A DNA stretch of 64,000 nucleotides from positions 1 to 64,000 of the forward strand of contig JAWVFL010000016.1 of NCBI GenBank assembly GCA_033856195.1, read 5' to 3'. The DNA comes from VRUE01 sp033856195 (GTDB taxonomy: Bacteria > Actinomycetota > Thermoleophilia > Solirubrobacterales > 70-9). Positions 21,427 to 29,466 of this stretch are shown here, piece by piece. The notes under the pieces were generated by a model. That model searched no databases and was not told the origin of the DNA. It saw only the letters and a program-made list of their open reading frames with translations. The position numbers and the translations under genes are program-made. The first letter of the stretch is position 1; each line of letters opens with the position of its first letter.

Positions 21427-22338
21427 ATGAAGGTGAGCGTAGAGCCGAAACCACTGCACGAGCCGCTGGCCGGCGGCACCCCCGGCGCCACCGTCACGGT
21501 CGAACCGCTCGTCGCCGGGCACGTCACCTGGCCGGCGACCATGATGGAACGACCTGGTGGGCGCTTCGAGACCCTGAAGCTGCTGCGCGCCCTGCTCAGC
21601 GGCAACCCGGCGGCAACCGTGCCCTGTCCGGCCTTCCTGGTCCGCCACCCAAGTGCCGGCGCGATCCTCGTCGACACCGGGCTGCACCCCTCGATCGCCA
21701 CCGACGGCAGGGAGAACTTCGGCGGGCTCGGCACCCGCTTCGGCAACCCGTCGCTGGAGGCCGGCGAAGACGTGCCCGCACAGCTGCGGAAGCTCGGCCT
21801 CGACCCCGGCGAGATCCCGATCGTGGTGATGACCCACATGCACATCGACCACACCTCGGCGATCTCCGAGTTCCCCAACTCGACCTTCGTGGTCAGCGAA
21901 AAGGAGTGGGAGGCCGCCGCGACCGGGTCGCGTCCCCTGCTCAACGGCTACCGCCGTGCCCACTTCGACTACGCCTTCGATTACCGGACCGTCGACTTCG
22001 ACCGTGGCGGGATCGACTCCTACGCGACCTTCGGCCGCACTTTCGACCTCTTCGGCGACGGTTCGATACGACTCGCCTACACGCCGGGCCACAGCGCCGG
22101 CCACATGTCGGTGATCGCCCACCTCGGCAAACGCGACTTCGTGATCGGCGGCGACGCCACCTACATGCAGGCCCAGCTCGAGGGCGAGGCCCCGTTGGCG
22201 CCCCGCCCCTTCGACGCCCACAACTATCGTCGCTCTCTGCAGGAGCTGAAGCTGTTCAAGCGCGAGTACCCCGACGCGATCGTCACCCCGGGTCACGACC
22301 CGGAGTTCTTTGCCGCCCTCAGCGCCCGCTACGAGTAG
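21427..22338 (+). CDS. Metallo-beta-lactamase-fold hydrolase, AHL-lactonase-like
   Basis: The 303-residue protein has the zinc motif THMHIDHTS (HxHxDH), a downstream His in TPGHSAGH, an Asp in VIGGDATYM and a C-terminal His in TPGHDPEFF. The N-terminal layout (FLVRHPSAGAILVDTGLHP) is that of the N-acyl homoserine lactonase branch. The enzyme could hydrolyse lactones, including quorum-sensing signals, but other esters are possible. It overlaps the convergent PlsC gene by 20 bases. Confidence 0.85.
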   Translation: MKVSVEPKPLHEPLAGGTPGATVTVEPLVAGHVTWPATMMERPGGRFETLKLLRALLSGNPAATVPCPAFLVRHPSAGAILVDTGLHPSIATDGRENFGGLGTRFGNPSLEAGEDVPAQLRKLGLDPGEIPIVVMTHMHIDHTSAISEFPNSTFVVSEKEWEAAATGSRPLLNGYRRAHFDYAFDYRTVDFDRGGIDSYATFGRTFDLFGDGSIRLAYTPGHSAGHMSVIAHLGKRDFVIGGDATYMQAQLEGEAPLAPRPFDAHNYRRSLQELKLFKREYPDAIVTPGHDPEFFAALSARYE

Positions 22339-23029
22339 CGAGCCCCTCGTACATCTCCCGGACCGGGGCGAATATCTGCTCCGCCACCTCGAGCTGGCGC
22401 TCGCGGCTTGGCGCCTCCTCGATCGGGAAGCGAAGCGGCTCGCCGAACCGCACCGTCACCTTGGGGAAGCGGAACCGCTTCCAGCGGCGCACCTTCTCCG
22501 AGCCCTGGATCGCGACCGGGACCACGGGCGCGCCTGATTCGAGCGCGATGCGACCGATTCCCGGCTTGACCTCTCTCAGCTTGCCGCTGCGCGAGCGTCC
22601 GCCCTCGGCGTAGACGAGCAGCATCTCTCCCTGGTCGAGGATCGTGAAGGCCGTCGTCATGGCCTCCTCGTCGTGATGGCCGCGGCGCACGGGGAAGACC
22701 CCGCCGTGCTTGTAGACGTAGGTGAGGACCGGCGGGCCGAACATCTGCGACTTGGCCATGAAGCGCACCTTGCGCCGCAACAGGTAGAGGCCGATGAAGA
22801 AGTGATCCATCTGGCTGAAGTGATTGGGGGCGAGGATCAGGGCGCCGTCCCGGGGCACGTTCTCGACCCCGATCGCACGCACCCGGTAGATCAGCAGCGT
22901 CGGCAGCGAGATGATGATGCGGACGAAGGTGTAGGTCCAGCCCACCCCCTTGCGCGCCGCCGCGTGGAACTGGTCGAAGTACTCCGCCGGACGTTCGTCC
23001 TTGTAGATCTGTGGCTTCATATCGGCCAT
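22319..23029 (-). CDS. 1-acyl-sn-glycerol-3-phosphate acyltransferase (PlsC-like)
   Basis: The 236-residue protein has the acyltransferase catalytic motif NHFSQMD (HX4D, about residue 70), the glycerol-phosphate binding segment GGVFPVRR and the YAEGGRSRSG motif III. A hydrophobic stretch (FVRIIISLPTLLIYRV) precedes the first motif. It would acylate lysophosphatidate in membrane lipid synthesis at the inner face of the membrane. It lies downstream of the glycerol kinase gene in the same direction, with a hairpin in the 53-base gap. Confidence 0.88.
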   Translation of the reverse strand: MADMKPQIYKDERPAEYFDQFHAAARKGVGWTYTFVRIIISLPTLLIYRVRAIGVENVPRDGALILAPNHFSQMDHFFIGLYLLRRKVRFMAKSQMFGPPVLTYVYKHGGVFPVRRGHHDEEAMTTAFTILDQGEMLLVYAEGGRSRSGKLREVKPGIGRIALESGAPVVPVAIQGSEKVRRWKRFRFPKVTVRFGEPLRFPIEEAPSRERQLEVAEQIFAPVREMYEGLATRSGR

Positions 23030-23033
23030 GGCT

Positions 23034-23054
23034 GCGACGGCCGTCGGCCGTCGC
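23034..23054 (-). terminator. Strong GC hairpin between glpK and plsC-like genes
   Basis: GCGACGGCC, a GTC loop and GGCCGTCGC form a perfect 9-bp stem just after the glycerol kinase gene and before the acyltransferase ATG. A second small GC stem (CCCC...GGGG) lies at about 23065-23080. No T-run is present, so termination may be partial. Confidence 0.45.
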
Positions 23055-23082
23055 TACGCGGTACCCCCGCCCCGTCGGGGGG

Positions 23083-24549
23083 TTACGGTTCGTCGCCGGC
23101 GGGGTCAGCCCAGCCCCTGGCACGGCCGAGGGCTCGGTGCCAGTCGGTGAGCAGCACCTCGCGCTCACCCGCCTCCATCGCCGGCTCATAGCGCGCCGCC
23201 TCACGCCACATCTCCCCCACCTCCTCCAGGCTCCAGCGCCCGGTTGCAATCCCAGCCAGGTAGGCGGCCCCCAGGCCGGTCGTCTCGGCCACCTCGGGCA
23301 CGACCACGTCGCAGCCGAGCACATCGGCCTGGAACTGCATCAGCCAGCGGTTGGCGACCGCTCCGCCGTCGGCCTTGAGCACCGCGAGGCGCTCTCCGGC
23401 CGCCTTCTCCTGGGCGCGCACCGCATCGACCGTCTGGAAGGCGATCGCCTCCAGCGCCGCCCGAGCCAGCTGCGCCCGGCCGCTGCCGCGGGTGAGCCCG
23501 ACGATCGTGCCGCGGGCGTAGGGGTCCCAGTGCGGCGAGCCGAGGCCGGTCAGGGCCGGCACGAAGTAGACGCCGTCGTTGCCGTCGAGTGAGGCGGCAA
23601 GAGCCTCGCTCTCCTCGGCCCGCTCGATCACGCCGAGCCCGTCGCGCAGCCACTGCACGGCGGCGCCGGTGATGAAGATCGAGGCCTCGAGTGCGTAGGT
23701 GGCATCCTCGTCGGTGCCGCAGGCGATCGTCGAGAGCAGGCCGGCGACGGGATCGGGGGGCTCCTGCCCGGTGTTGAGCAGGACGAAGCTGCCGGTTCCG
23801 TAGGTGTTCTTCGCGGTGCCGGCCCGGTGGCAGGCCTGGCCGAAGAGGGCCGCCTGCTGGTCGCCGGCGATGCCGGCCACCGGCACCTCGCCGCCGAACT
23901 CGGACGTCGTGCCGTAGACGTGGGCCGAGGGCAGCGCCTCCGGCAAGCTGGCGGGGTCGATCCCGAGCACGTCGCAGAGCTCCTCGTCCCAAGTCCGGCG
24001 CTCGATGTCGAAGAGCATCGTGCGGGAGGCGTTGGTGTGGTCGGTCGCGTGGCGGCCGGTGAGCTTGTGGAGCAGCCAGGAATCGATCGTGCCGAAGACC
24101 GCCCGCTCCGCCCCCTCGGCGTTGTGCAGCAGCCACTCGATCTTGGTTGCCGAGAAGTAGGGGTCGATGACCAGGCCAGTGCGCTCGCGCACGAGCGATT
24201 CGTGCCCGGCAGCACGCAGCTCCTCGCAGCGCTCGGCCGTGCGCCGGTCCTGCCAGACCAGTGCCCGGTGGATTGGCTCGCCACTGTCGCGGTCCCAAGC
24301 GACCACCGTCTCGCGCTGGTTGGCGATCCCGATCGCGTCGAGCTCGGCTCCCTGAATGCCGGCGTCGACGATCGCCTGCACGGCGACCCGCCGACTCACC
24401 TCCCAGATCTCCCCCGCATCGTGCTCGACCCAGCCCGGCCGGGGGAAATGTTGCTCGAACTCCGAGTAGGCGCGGCCGGCGATCCGTCCCTGCTCGTCGA
24501 AGACGAGGCACGTCGTGCCCGTCGTGCCCTGGTCGATCGCGAGGATCAG
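23083..24549 (-). CDS. glpK: Glycerol kinase
   Basis: The 488-residue protein phosphorylates glycerol to sn-glycerol 3-phosphate. The ATP-binding loop AIDQGTTGTTCLVFDEQG opens the protein; NQRETVVAWDR, IDSWLLHKLTG, GIAGDQQAALFGQ, GTGSF and LKADGGAVANRWLMQF follow, all FGGY/GlpK signatures. The first ATG, GTG or TTG in frame (GTG 24399) would remove the ATP loop. The likely start is therefore CTG at 24547-24549, which overlaps the stop of the TetR gene as CTGA. Downstream lies a PlsC-like gene, so the product may feed lipid synthesis. The start codon is inferred. Confidence 0.92.
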   Translation of the reverse strand: MILAIDQGTTGTTCLVFDEQGRIAGRAYSEFEQHFPRPGWVEHDAGEIWEVSRRVAVQAIVDAGIQGAELDAIGIANQRETVVAWDRDSGEPIHRALVWQDRRTAERCEELRAAGHESLVRERTGLVIDPYFSATKIEWLLHNAEGAERAVFGTIDSWLLHKLTGRHATDHTNASRTMLFDIERRTWDEELCDVLGIDPASLPEALPSAHVYGTTSEFGGEVPVAGIAGDQQAALFGQACHRAGTAKNTYGTGSFVLLNTGQEPPDPVAGLLSTIACGTDEDATYALEASIFITGAAVQWLRDGLGVIERAEESEALAASLDGNDGVYFVPALTGLGSPHWDPYARGTIVGLTRGSGRAQLARAALEAIAFQTVDAVRAQEKAAGERLAVLKADGGAVANRWLMQFQADVLGCDVVVPEVAETTGLGAAYLAGIATGRWSLEEVGEMWREAARYEPAMEAGEREVLLTDWHRALGRARGWADPAGDEP

Positions 24550-25118
24550 CGAGCCACCCCGCGCACCACCGTCAGCAGGCCCTCCGCCACACCGGTCGCC
24601 TCCTTGCTTCCGGTGCCGAGCCGGCGCAGGCCCATGCCGTACATCAGGGCGACGATCGTGCGCGCATGACGCTCGGGCTCGGGCACCTCGAGCATCTCCA
24701 ACGCCGCGGCGGCGACGCCTTCGTAGGCCTCGAAGCAGCGCAGCGAGGCCTCGCGCAGGGCCGGATCGCGAGCCGCCTGGAGGTGAAGCTCGATCTCCGC
24801 CAGCTGCTGGATCCGGTTGCTCGACTCCTCGACCACGCGCTCGACCTCGGCCGCCACCTGCTCGACGCTCGGTTCGCCGCGGCGCAGATCCGCAGCTATC
24901 TCCTCCTGTCGCGCCACCTCCTCGCCGACGAAGAGCAGCAGGCTCTCACGCAGCAGATCGACCTGGCTGGGAAAGTGGTAGGTGAGCGAGCCGAGGGCGA
25001 CGCCAGCGGTGTTGGCGACCCGGCGGTTCGTCACCGCAGGGACGCCCTCGCGGCCAATCAGCTCGACCGTCGCACGGAGGATTCGCTCGCGAGTATCGGA
25101 GGGCGCGACGGTGGCCAA
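24546..25118 (-). CDS. TetR-family transcriptional regulator
   Basis: The 190-residue protein has an N-terminal TetR HTH (RERILRATVELIGREGVPAV, then NTAGVALGSLTYHFPSQVDL) and a helical C-terminal ligand domain. The start is TTG 25118. It is divergent from the amidase gene at 25192, with a perfect 16-bp palindrome between them, and its stop overlaps the start of glpK. It probably represses itself, the glycerol kinase operon and perhaps the amidase. Ligand unknown. Confidence 0.87.
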   Translation of the reverse strand: MATVAPSDTRERILRATVELIGREGVPAVTNRRVANTAGVALGSLTYHFPSQVDLLRESLLLFVGEEVARQEEIAADLRRGEPSVEQVAAEVERVVEESSNRIQQLAEIELHLQAARDPALREASLRCFEAYEGVAAAALEMLEVPEPERHARTIVALMYGMGLRRLGTGSKEATGVAEGLLTVVRGVAR

Positions 25119-25147
25119 GAAGCGCCAGCCTACCCGTTTCGCTTATC

Positions 25148-25163
25148 GTTCGTTCGAACGAAC
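25148..25163. promoter_or_regulatory. Perfect 16-bp palindrome, probable TetR operator
   Basis: GTTCGTTCGAACGAAC reads the same on both strands. It lies 30 bases upstream of the TetR start and 29 bases upstream of the amidase ATG. Length and symmetry match TetR-type operators, and position suggests control of both divergent genes. Confidence 0.65.
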
Positions 25164-25191
25164 AACAGGCGGGCGGCGAGGGAGGCAACGA

Positions 25192-26595
25192 ATGGCGACG
25201 ACAACGACTTCACCTGCCGGCCTACAGGAGCAGACGCTGCTGCTGCAGGCCGGAGAGACCACATCGCGCGAGCTGGTCGAAGCGGCGCTCGAACGGGCCG
25301 AGGCAACCCAGGAGACGCTCAACGCCTTCCGCGTCATCTGCAGCGAGGAAGCATTGAGGGCGGCCGATGAAGCCGACCGGCGCCTTGGCGAGGGAGACGG
25401 TGCACCTCTGCTCGGGGTGCCGGTGGCGATCAAGGACGACGTCGACCTGACCGGCCACACGAGTCCCTTCGGTTGCGGTGGGGGCACCCCGGCGGTGCGC
25501 GACGCCGAGGCAGTGCGGCGACTGCGAGAGGCCGGCGCGATCCCGATCGGCAAGACGCACGCCCCCGAGGTCGGTCAGTGGCACTTCACCGAGACTCCCC
25601 TGCACGGAGCCACCCGCAACCCCTGGAACACCGATCACACCCCCGGCGGCTCCAGCGGCGGCGCCGCAGCCGCCGTCGCCGCCGGCGTGGTCCCCGCCGC
25701 GATCGGCTCCGACGGCGCCGGCTCGATCCGCATCCCCGCCGCCTGGACGGGCCTGGTTGGGCTGAAGCCCCAACGCGGCCGCGTCTCCACCTGGCCGGAT
25801 CCCGAGGCATTCAACGGGCTCAGCTGTTACGGCCCGCTTGCTCGCAGCACCGCCGACGCCGCCCTGCTGCTCGACGCGGTCCACGGCAACGTCCCGGCCG
25901 ACCTGCACCGCCCGCCCGCGCCGCCCGAAACCTTCTCGGCGGCCGCGGCCCGTGAGCCCGGCCCGTTGTGCGTCGCCGTCTCCTTCGCCACGCCCTTCGG
26001 CGTCGTCAACAAGCTCGATCCGGAGCATCGCGAGGCAATCGAAGGCTTCGCCGACCGCCTCGCGGATCTGGGCCACGAAATCGTCCGCCTCGATCCCGAC
26101 TACGGCCTGGTCGGCCCGGCCATCGTCCCCCGCGGCATGGCCGGCGTCGATGCCTGGCTGCGCGCCCACGGCGAAGACAGCTCCGCGCTCGAGCCGCGCA
26201 CGCGCACTCACGCCCGGCTGGGACGCGCGCTGAGCGGCTTGCCCCTGCGCATCTCGCGAGCCGCCGAGCCGGGGCTGCGGCGGCGGGTCGGCCGCGTCTT
26301 CGAGCGCTGCGACGTCGTCCTCACCCCGACCACGGCAAGGCCGGCGCCCCGGATCGGGGCGCTCGAAGGCAAGGGCTACTGGACGACCAGCTCCACCGCG
26401 AGCGCGATCTGCCCCTTCGCCTTCGCCTGGAACGTCGTTGGCTGGCCGGGAATAAGCGTTCCCGCCGGCCTTACGTCAAGCGGCTTGCCGATCGGCGCAC
26501 AGCTGCTCGGCCGCGAAAACGACGAGGCGACGCTGCTCTCCCTGGCCGCCTCGATCGAGCGTGCCGAAGGCGGCTGGCCGCAGCCAAGCCGCTAA
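25192..26595 (+). CDS. Amidase signature family protein
   Basis: The 467-residue protein has the Ser-cisSer-Lys triad region of the amidase signature family: VPVAIKDDVDLTG with the catalytic Lys, TPGGSSGGAAAAVAAG with the cis-Ser, and GSDGAGSIRIPAAWTGLVGL with the nucleophile Ser. ATG 25192 follows GGGAGG. Family members hydrolyse amides in small molecules or act in GatA; no GatB or GatC is nearby, so a catabolic amidase is more likely. It may be controlled by the divergent TetR protein. Confidence 0.88.
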   Translation: MATTTTSPAGLQEQTLLLQAGETTSRELVEAALERAEATQETLNAFRVICSEEALRAADEADRRLGEGDGAPLLGVPVAIKDDVDLTGHTSPFGCGGGTPAVRDAEAVRRLREAGAIPIGKTHAPEVGQWHFTETPLHGATRNPWNTDHTPGGSSGGAAAAVAAGVVPAAIGSDGAGSIRIPAAWTGLVGLKPQRGRVSTWPDPEAFNGLSCYGPLARSTADAALLLDAVHGNVPADLHRPPAPPETFSAAAAREPGPLCVAVSFATPFGVVNKLDPEHREAIEGFADRLADLGHEIVRLDPDYGLVGPAIVPRGMAGVDAWLRAHGEDSSALEPRTRTHARLGRALSGLPLRISRAAEPGLRRRVGRVFERCDVVLTPTTARPAPRIGALEGKGYWTTSSTASAICPFAFAWNVVGWPGISVPAGLTSSGLPIGAQLLGRENDEATLLSLAASIERAEGGWPQPSR

Positions 26596-26700
26596 CCACG
26601 AGTTCCACACGGTAAGGCACCCGAGCAGGCCTCCCCGCATTCGACAGCGGGTGTACGGTCAAGGTCGGGCAGGGCTCAAACTCCACGGAAGGAGCCCCAG

Positions 26701-27063
26701 ATGGCAGCAGCTGAAGTCAAGAGGTTCGATTCGCCCGACGAGACCCGGCCGTTCGAGGGAAAGGGTCAGGCGAAGGTGGTGCAGCTCGCCGGCCACGCGG
26801 TCGCGGAAGGCACGTTCGAGCCGGACTGGAAGTGGTCGGAGAACGTAAAGCCGATCGCCGGCACCGACTCCTGCCAGGTCGCACACTTCGCCTACGTTCT
26901 CTCCGGCAGCATGCGCATCTATATGGACGATGGCTCGGAGATCGAGGCCAAAGCCGGTGACGTCGTCGCGATCCCACCTGGCCACGATGCCGAGGTTGCC
27001 GGTCCGGAAGCCTGCGTGATGATCGACTTCGGCGAGATCGGCGACTACGCGAAGCGCGATTAA
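26701..27063 (+). CDS. Cupin-domain protein
   Basis: The 120-residue single-domain cupin has GTFEPDWKWSENVKPI, then CQVAHFAYVLSGSMRIYMDD and the second motif AGDVVAIPPGHDAEV. The first motif carries an unusual set of potential metal ligands (one His in VAHF), so the metal site may be altered. ATG follows AAGGAG. It stands alone; substrate unknown. Confidence 0.82.
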   Translation: MAAAEVKRFDSPDETRPFEGKGQAKVVQLAGHAVAEGTFEPDWKWSENVKPIAGTDSCQVAHFAYVLSGSMRIYMDDGSEIEAKAGDVVAIPPGHDAEVAGPEACVMIDFGEIGDYAKRD

Positions 27064-27067
27064 GCCC

Positions 27068-27787
27068 TCAACCGAACCGTCGGCGAGACAGGTAGGCGCG
27101 CACGAAGTCGAGCAGCTGGCGGCCACGGTGGACGAAGCCGCCGAGCGTGCGCCCGGTGGCGCGGTGGGTGAGGTCGAGCTCGTACTCGCCCACCCGATAA
27201 CCGGCGCGAACCGCGTCGATCGTCATCCCCAGCTCCATCCCATAGCCAACCGCAAAAGGGAGCGCTGCTCGCAGCACCTCTACCCGCATCGCCCGCTGGC
27301 CGGAGATCGGCGCCGCCGCCTCGAATCCGCAGCAGCGCCGGATCGCCCAGCGGGCGAAGCCGAGCGCCAAGCCGAAGCCGCCACCGATTCGCTGCCCAAA
27401 CGCCGCCACGGCGAGATCGCACTCGCCCTCCTTGACCGCTGCCACCAATGGTAGGAGCCGCGCCGCCGAAGCGCCGAGATCACCGTCGCAGAGGAGAAAC
27501 AACCCGGCCGGATCACAGTCGCTCAGCGCCGCCTCGGCCGCAGCGCTGACGTTTGCGCCCTTGCCGTGCGGCCGCCCACGGCTGACGACCTTTGCCCCGC
27601 TTGCCATTGCCAGCTCGGCAGTTCCATCGTCGGAGGCGTCGTCCGCCACCCAGATTGCGGCGCCCGGGAAGACGTCGCGAAGGGCGGCCAAGGTGTCGGC
27701 AATGCAGTCCGCCTCGTTGCGAGCGGCGACGATCACGGCGGTGGCCGCGTCAGGGTCAGACTCCCGCCTTGGTCGCTCCGCCGTCAC
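27068..27787 (-). CDS. Family 2 glycosyltransferase
   Basis: The 239-residue protein has the GT-A nucleotide-sugar fold: TAVIVAARNEADCIADTLAA, WVADDASDDGTAELA and the DGDLGAS segment that supplies a DxD-like metal site. The C-terminus ends FVHRGRQLLDFVRAYLSRRR. GTG 27787 is preferred because a longer reading would overlap the divergent biotinyl gene at 27809. It could elongate a cell-surface polysaccharide or modify a lipid; acceptor unknown. Confidence 0.82.
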   Translation of the reverse strand: MTAERPRRESDPDAATAVIVAARNEADCIADTLAALRDVFPGAAIWVADDASDDGTAELAMASGAKVVSRGRPHGKGANVSAAAEAALSDCDPAGLFLLCDGDLGASAARLLPLVAAVKEGECDLAVAAFGQRIGGGFGLALGFARWAIRRCCGFEAAAPISGQRAMRVEVLRAALPFAVGYGMELGMTIDAVRAGYRVGEYELDLTHRATGRTLGGFVHRGRQLLDFVRAYLSRRRFG

Positions 27788-27808
27788 GCAGGGATATTCT
27801 CCCCCGCC

Positions 27809-28018
27809 ATGGACATCGAGGCTCACATCACCGGCAGCGTGTGGAAAATTGAGGTGGCGGTCGGGGACAAGATCGAGGACGGGGACACCGTCGTGATCCT
27901 CGAGTCGATGAAGATGGAGATCCCGGTCGAGGCCGAAGACGACGGCACCGTCAAGGAGATCCGCTGCGAGGAGGGCCAGTCGGTCAGCGAAGGCGACGTC
28001 CTCGTAGTGCTCGAGTGA
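27809..28018 (+). CDS. Stand-alone biotinyl/lipoyl attachment domain protein
   Basis: The 69-residue protein is a single biotinyl domain. The sequence ESMKMEIPVEAEDDG has the canonical MKM biotinylation site, and the final half repeats the hammerhead pattern (GQSVSEGDVLVVLE). It would carry carboxybiotin for an acyl-CoA carboxylase whose other subunits are elsewhere, possibly with the beta subunit at 2551-4146. Its TGA overlaps the GTG of the enoyl-CoA hydratase gene, indicating co-translation. ATG 27809. Confidence 0.88.
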   Translation: MDIEAHITGSVWKIEVAVGDKIEDGDTVVILESMKMEIPVEAEDDGTVKEIRCEEGQSVSEGDVLVVLE

Positions 28019-28821
28019 ACGAGCAGCTCGCCGGCGGCAAGCTGCTCCTCGACTCGCCGGCCGAGGCGGTCGTCCGGCTCCGTATCTCCAATCCCGAGCG
28101 CCGCAACGCGCTCGACCACGAGATCCTCGACGCGATCGCCGAGACCGTGCCGCGACTCGATCAGGGGATCGAGACCCGCTGCCTGCTGATCACCGGCGCG
28201 CCGCCGGTCTTCTCGGCCGGCTACGACATCGCCTCGATTCCCACCGAGACCTTCGAGCGCGACGCCGAGGCGCTGGTCGCCCACCCCTTCCACGCCGCGA
28301 CCGAGGCTTTGGCCAACCACCCCTGGCCGACCGTGGCGGCGATCAACGGCCACTGCATCGGCGGTGGCCTCGAGCTCGCCGTCACCTGCGACCTGCGGAT
28401 CGCCGCCGCCGGGGCTCAGCTCGGCATGCCCCCGGTCAAGCTTGGCCTCGTCTACAGCCACACCGGCCTGCGCAAGTTCCTCGACACGATCGGGCTGGCG
28501 CGCACCAAGGAGCTCTTCCTCACCGGCCGCAACTTCGAGGCCGCCCGCGCCGCCGAGATCGGCCTCGTCCACGAAGTGGTGCCCGCGGAGCAGCTGGAAG
28601 AGGCGGCCGTCGCCTTAGCGGCTGAGATCGCCGGCAACGCCCCGCTCTCGATGCGCGGCAACAAAAGCGCGATCGACCTGCTCACCGCCTCGCCGGTGAT
28701 CAGCGAGCAGCAGGAGGCGGGGCTGATTGCCCTGCGCGAGTCCTGCTTTGCCTCGGAGGACTTTCGCGAGGGCATCAAAGCCTTCGCCGAGAAGCGCAAG
28801 CCAGAGTGGAAGGGACGATGA
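28015..28821 (+). CDS. Enoyl-CoA hydratase/isomerase family protein
   Basis: The 268-residue crotonase-fold protein begins at GTG 28015, overlapping the biotinyl gene. Signatures are RRNALDHEIL, VFSAGYDIASIP, INGHCIGGGLELAVTCDLRI and GMPPVKLGLVY. One acidic residue of the classical Glu pair is not obvious: the segment after GAQL reads GMPPVKLG where hydratases often have a Glu, so isomerase or hydrolase activity is possible. It overlaps the downstream glycosylase gene by four bases. Confidence 0.87.
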   Translation: MNEQLAGGKLLLDSPAEAVVRLRISNPERRNALDHEILDAIAETVPRLDQGIETRCLLITGAPPVFSAGYDIASIPTETFERDAEALVAHPFHAATEALANHPWPTVAAINGHCIGGGLELAVTCDLRIAAAGAQLGMPPVKLGLVYSHTGLRKFLDTIGLARTKELFLTGRNFEAARAAEIGLVHEVVPAEQLEEAAVALAAEIAGNAPLSMRGNKSAIDLLTASPVISEQQEAGLIALRESCFASEDFREGIKAFAEKRKPEWKGR

Positions 28822-29453
28822 GCGCGAAGGCCCGCAAACAGCTCGCCACCAGCGACCCGACGATGGCGGCATTGATCGAGCGCGTCGGCAAGATCGACAT
28901 CGCTACGCGGCTGCAGCGACGTAGCGAGGAGCGGCCGGCCGACGCCTACGGGGCGCTGCTGCGGGCGATCGTCGGGCAACAGCTCTCGACCAAGGCGGCG
29001 CGAACGATCTACGGGCGCGTGCTGGAGCTCTTCGACGGCGGCGCGCCCTCGCCCGAGCAGCTGCTCGAAGCCGGCGAAGCCGACCTGCGCGCCGCCGGCC
29101 TCTCCGGCCGCAAGGTCGAATACATGCGCGACCTCGCCTCACACGTGATCGAGGGAGAGCTGGAGCTCGACCGCCTCGATCAGCTCGATGACGAGCAGGT
29201 GATCGAGGAGATCGTCGCGGTGCGCGGCCTCGGCGTCTGGACCGCGGAGATGTTCCTGCTCTTCCACCTCGAGCGGCCCGACGTCCTTTCCGGCGGCGAC
29301 CTCGGCATCCGCAAGGCGGTGCAGATCGAGTACGGCCTGGGGGAGATGCCGACGCCGACGCGGGTGCTGGAGATCGGCGAGCCCTGGCGCCCCCAGCGCA
29401 GCCTCGCCTCGCTGTACCTCTGGGAGTCGCTTGCAAACGCACCCGTAGATTGA
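28818..29453 (+). CDS. DNA-3-methyladenine glycosylase, AlkA/HhH-GPD type
   Basis: The 211-residue HhH-GPD protein has AIVGQQLSTKAARTIYGRVL, the hairpin-helix-hairpin VRGLGVWTAEMFLLFHLERP, and the downstream catalytic Asp in SGGDLGIRKAV. ATG 28818 overlaps the hydratase stop (ATGA). It would excise alkylated bases such as 3-methyladenine. It shares an operon with the hydratase only by position. Confidence 0.88.
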   Translation: MSAKARKQLATSDPTMAALIERVGKIDIATRLQRRSEERPADAYGALLRAIVGQQLSTKAARTIYGRVLELFDGGAPSPEQLLEAGEADLRAAGLSGRKVEYMRDLASHVIEGELELDRLDQLDDEQVIEEIVAVRGLGVWTAEMFLLFHLERPDVLSGGDLGIRKAVQIEYGLGEMPTPTRVLEIGEPWRPQRSLASLYLWESLANAPVD

Positions 29454-29466
29454 GGCTCGGCCGGAC

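Noticed and set aside
23083..24399. Shorter glycerol kinase starting at GTG 24399
   Set aside because: It would lack the N-terminal phosphate-binding loop that is encoded just upstream in the same frame.
25192..26595. GatA subunit of the amidotransferase
   Set aside because: No gatB or gatC nearby and the gene faces a TetR regulator; a general amidase is simpler.
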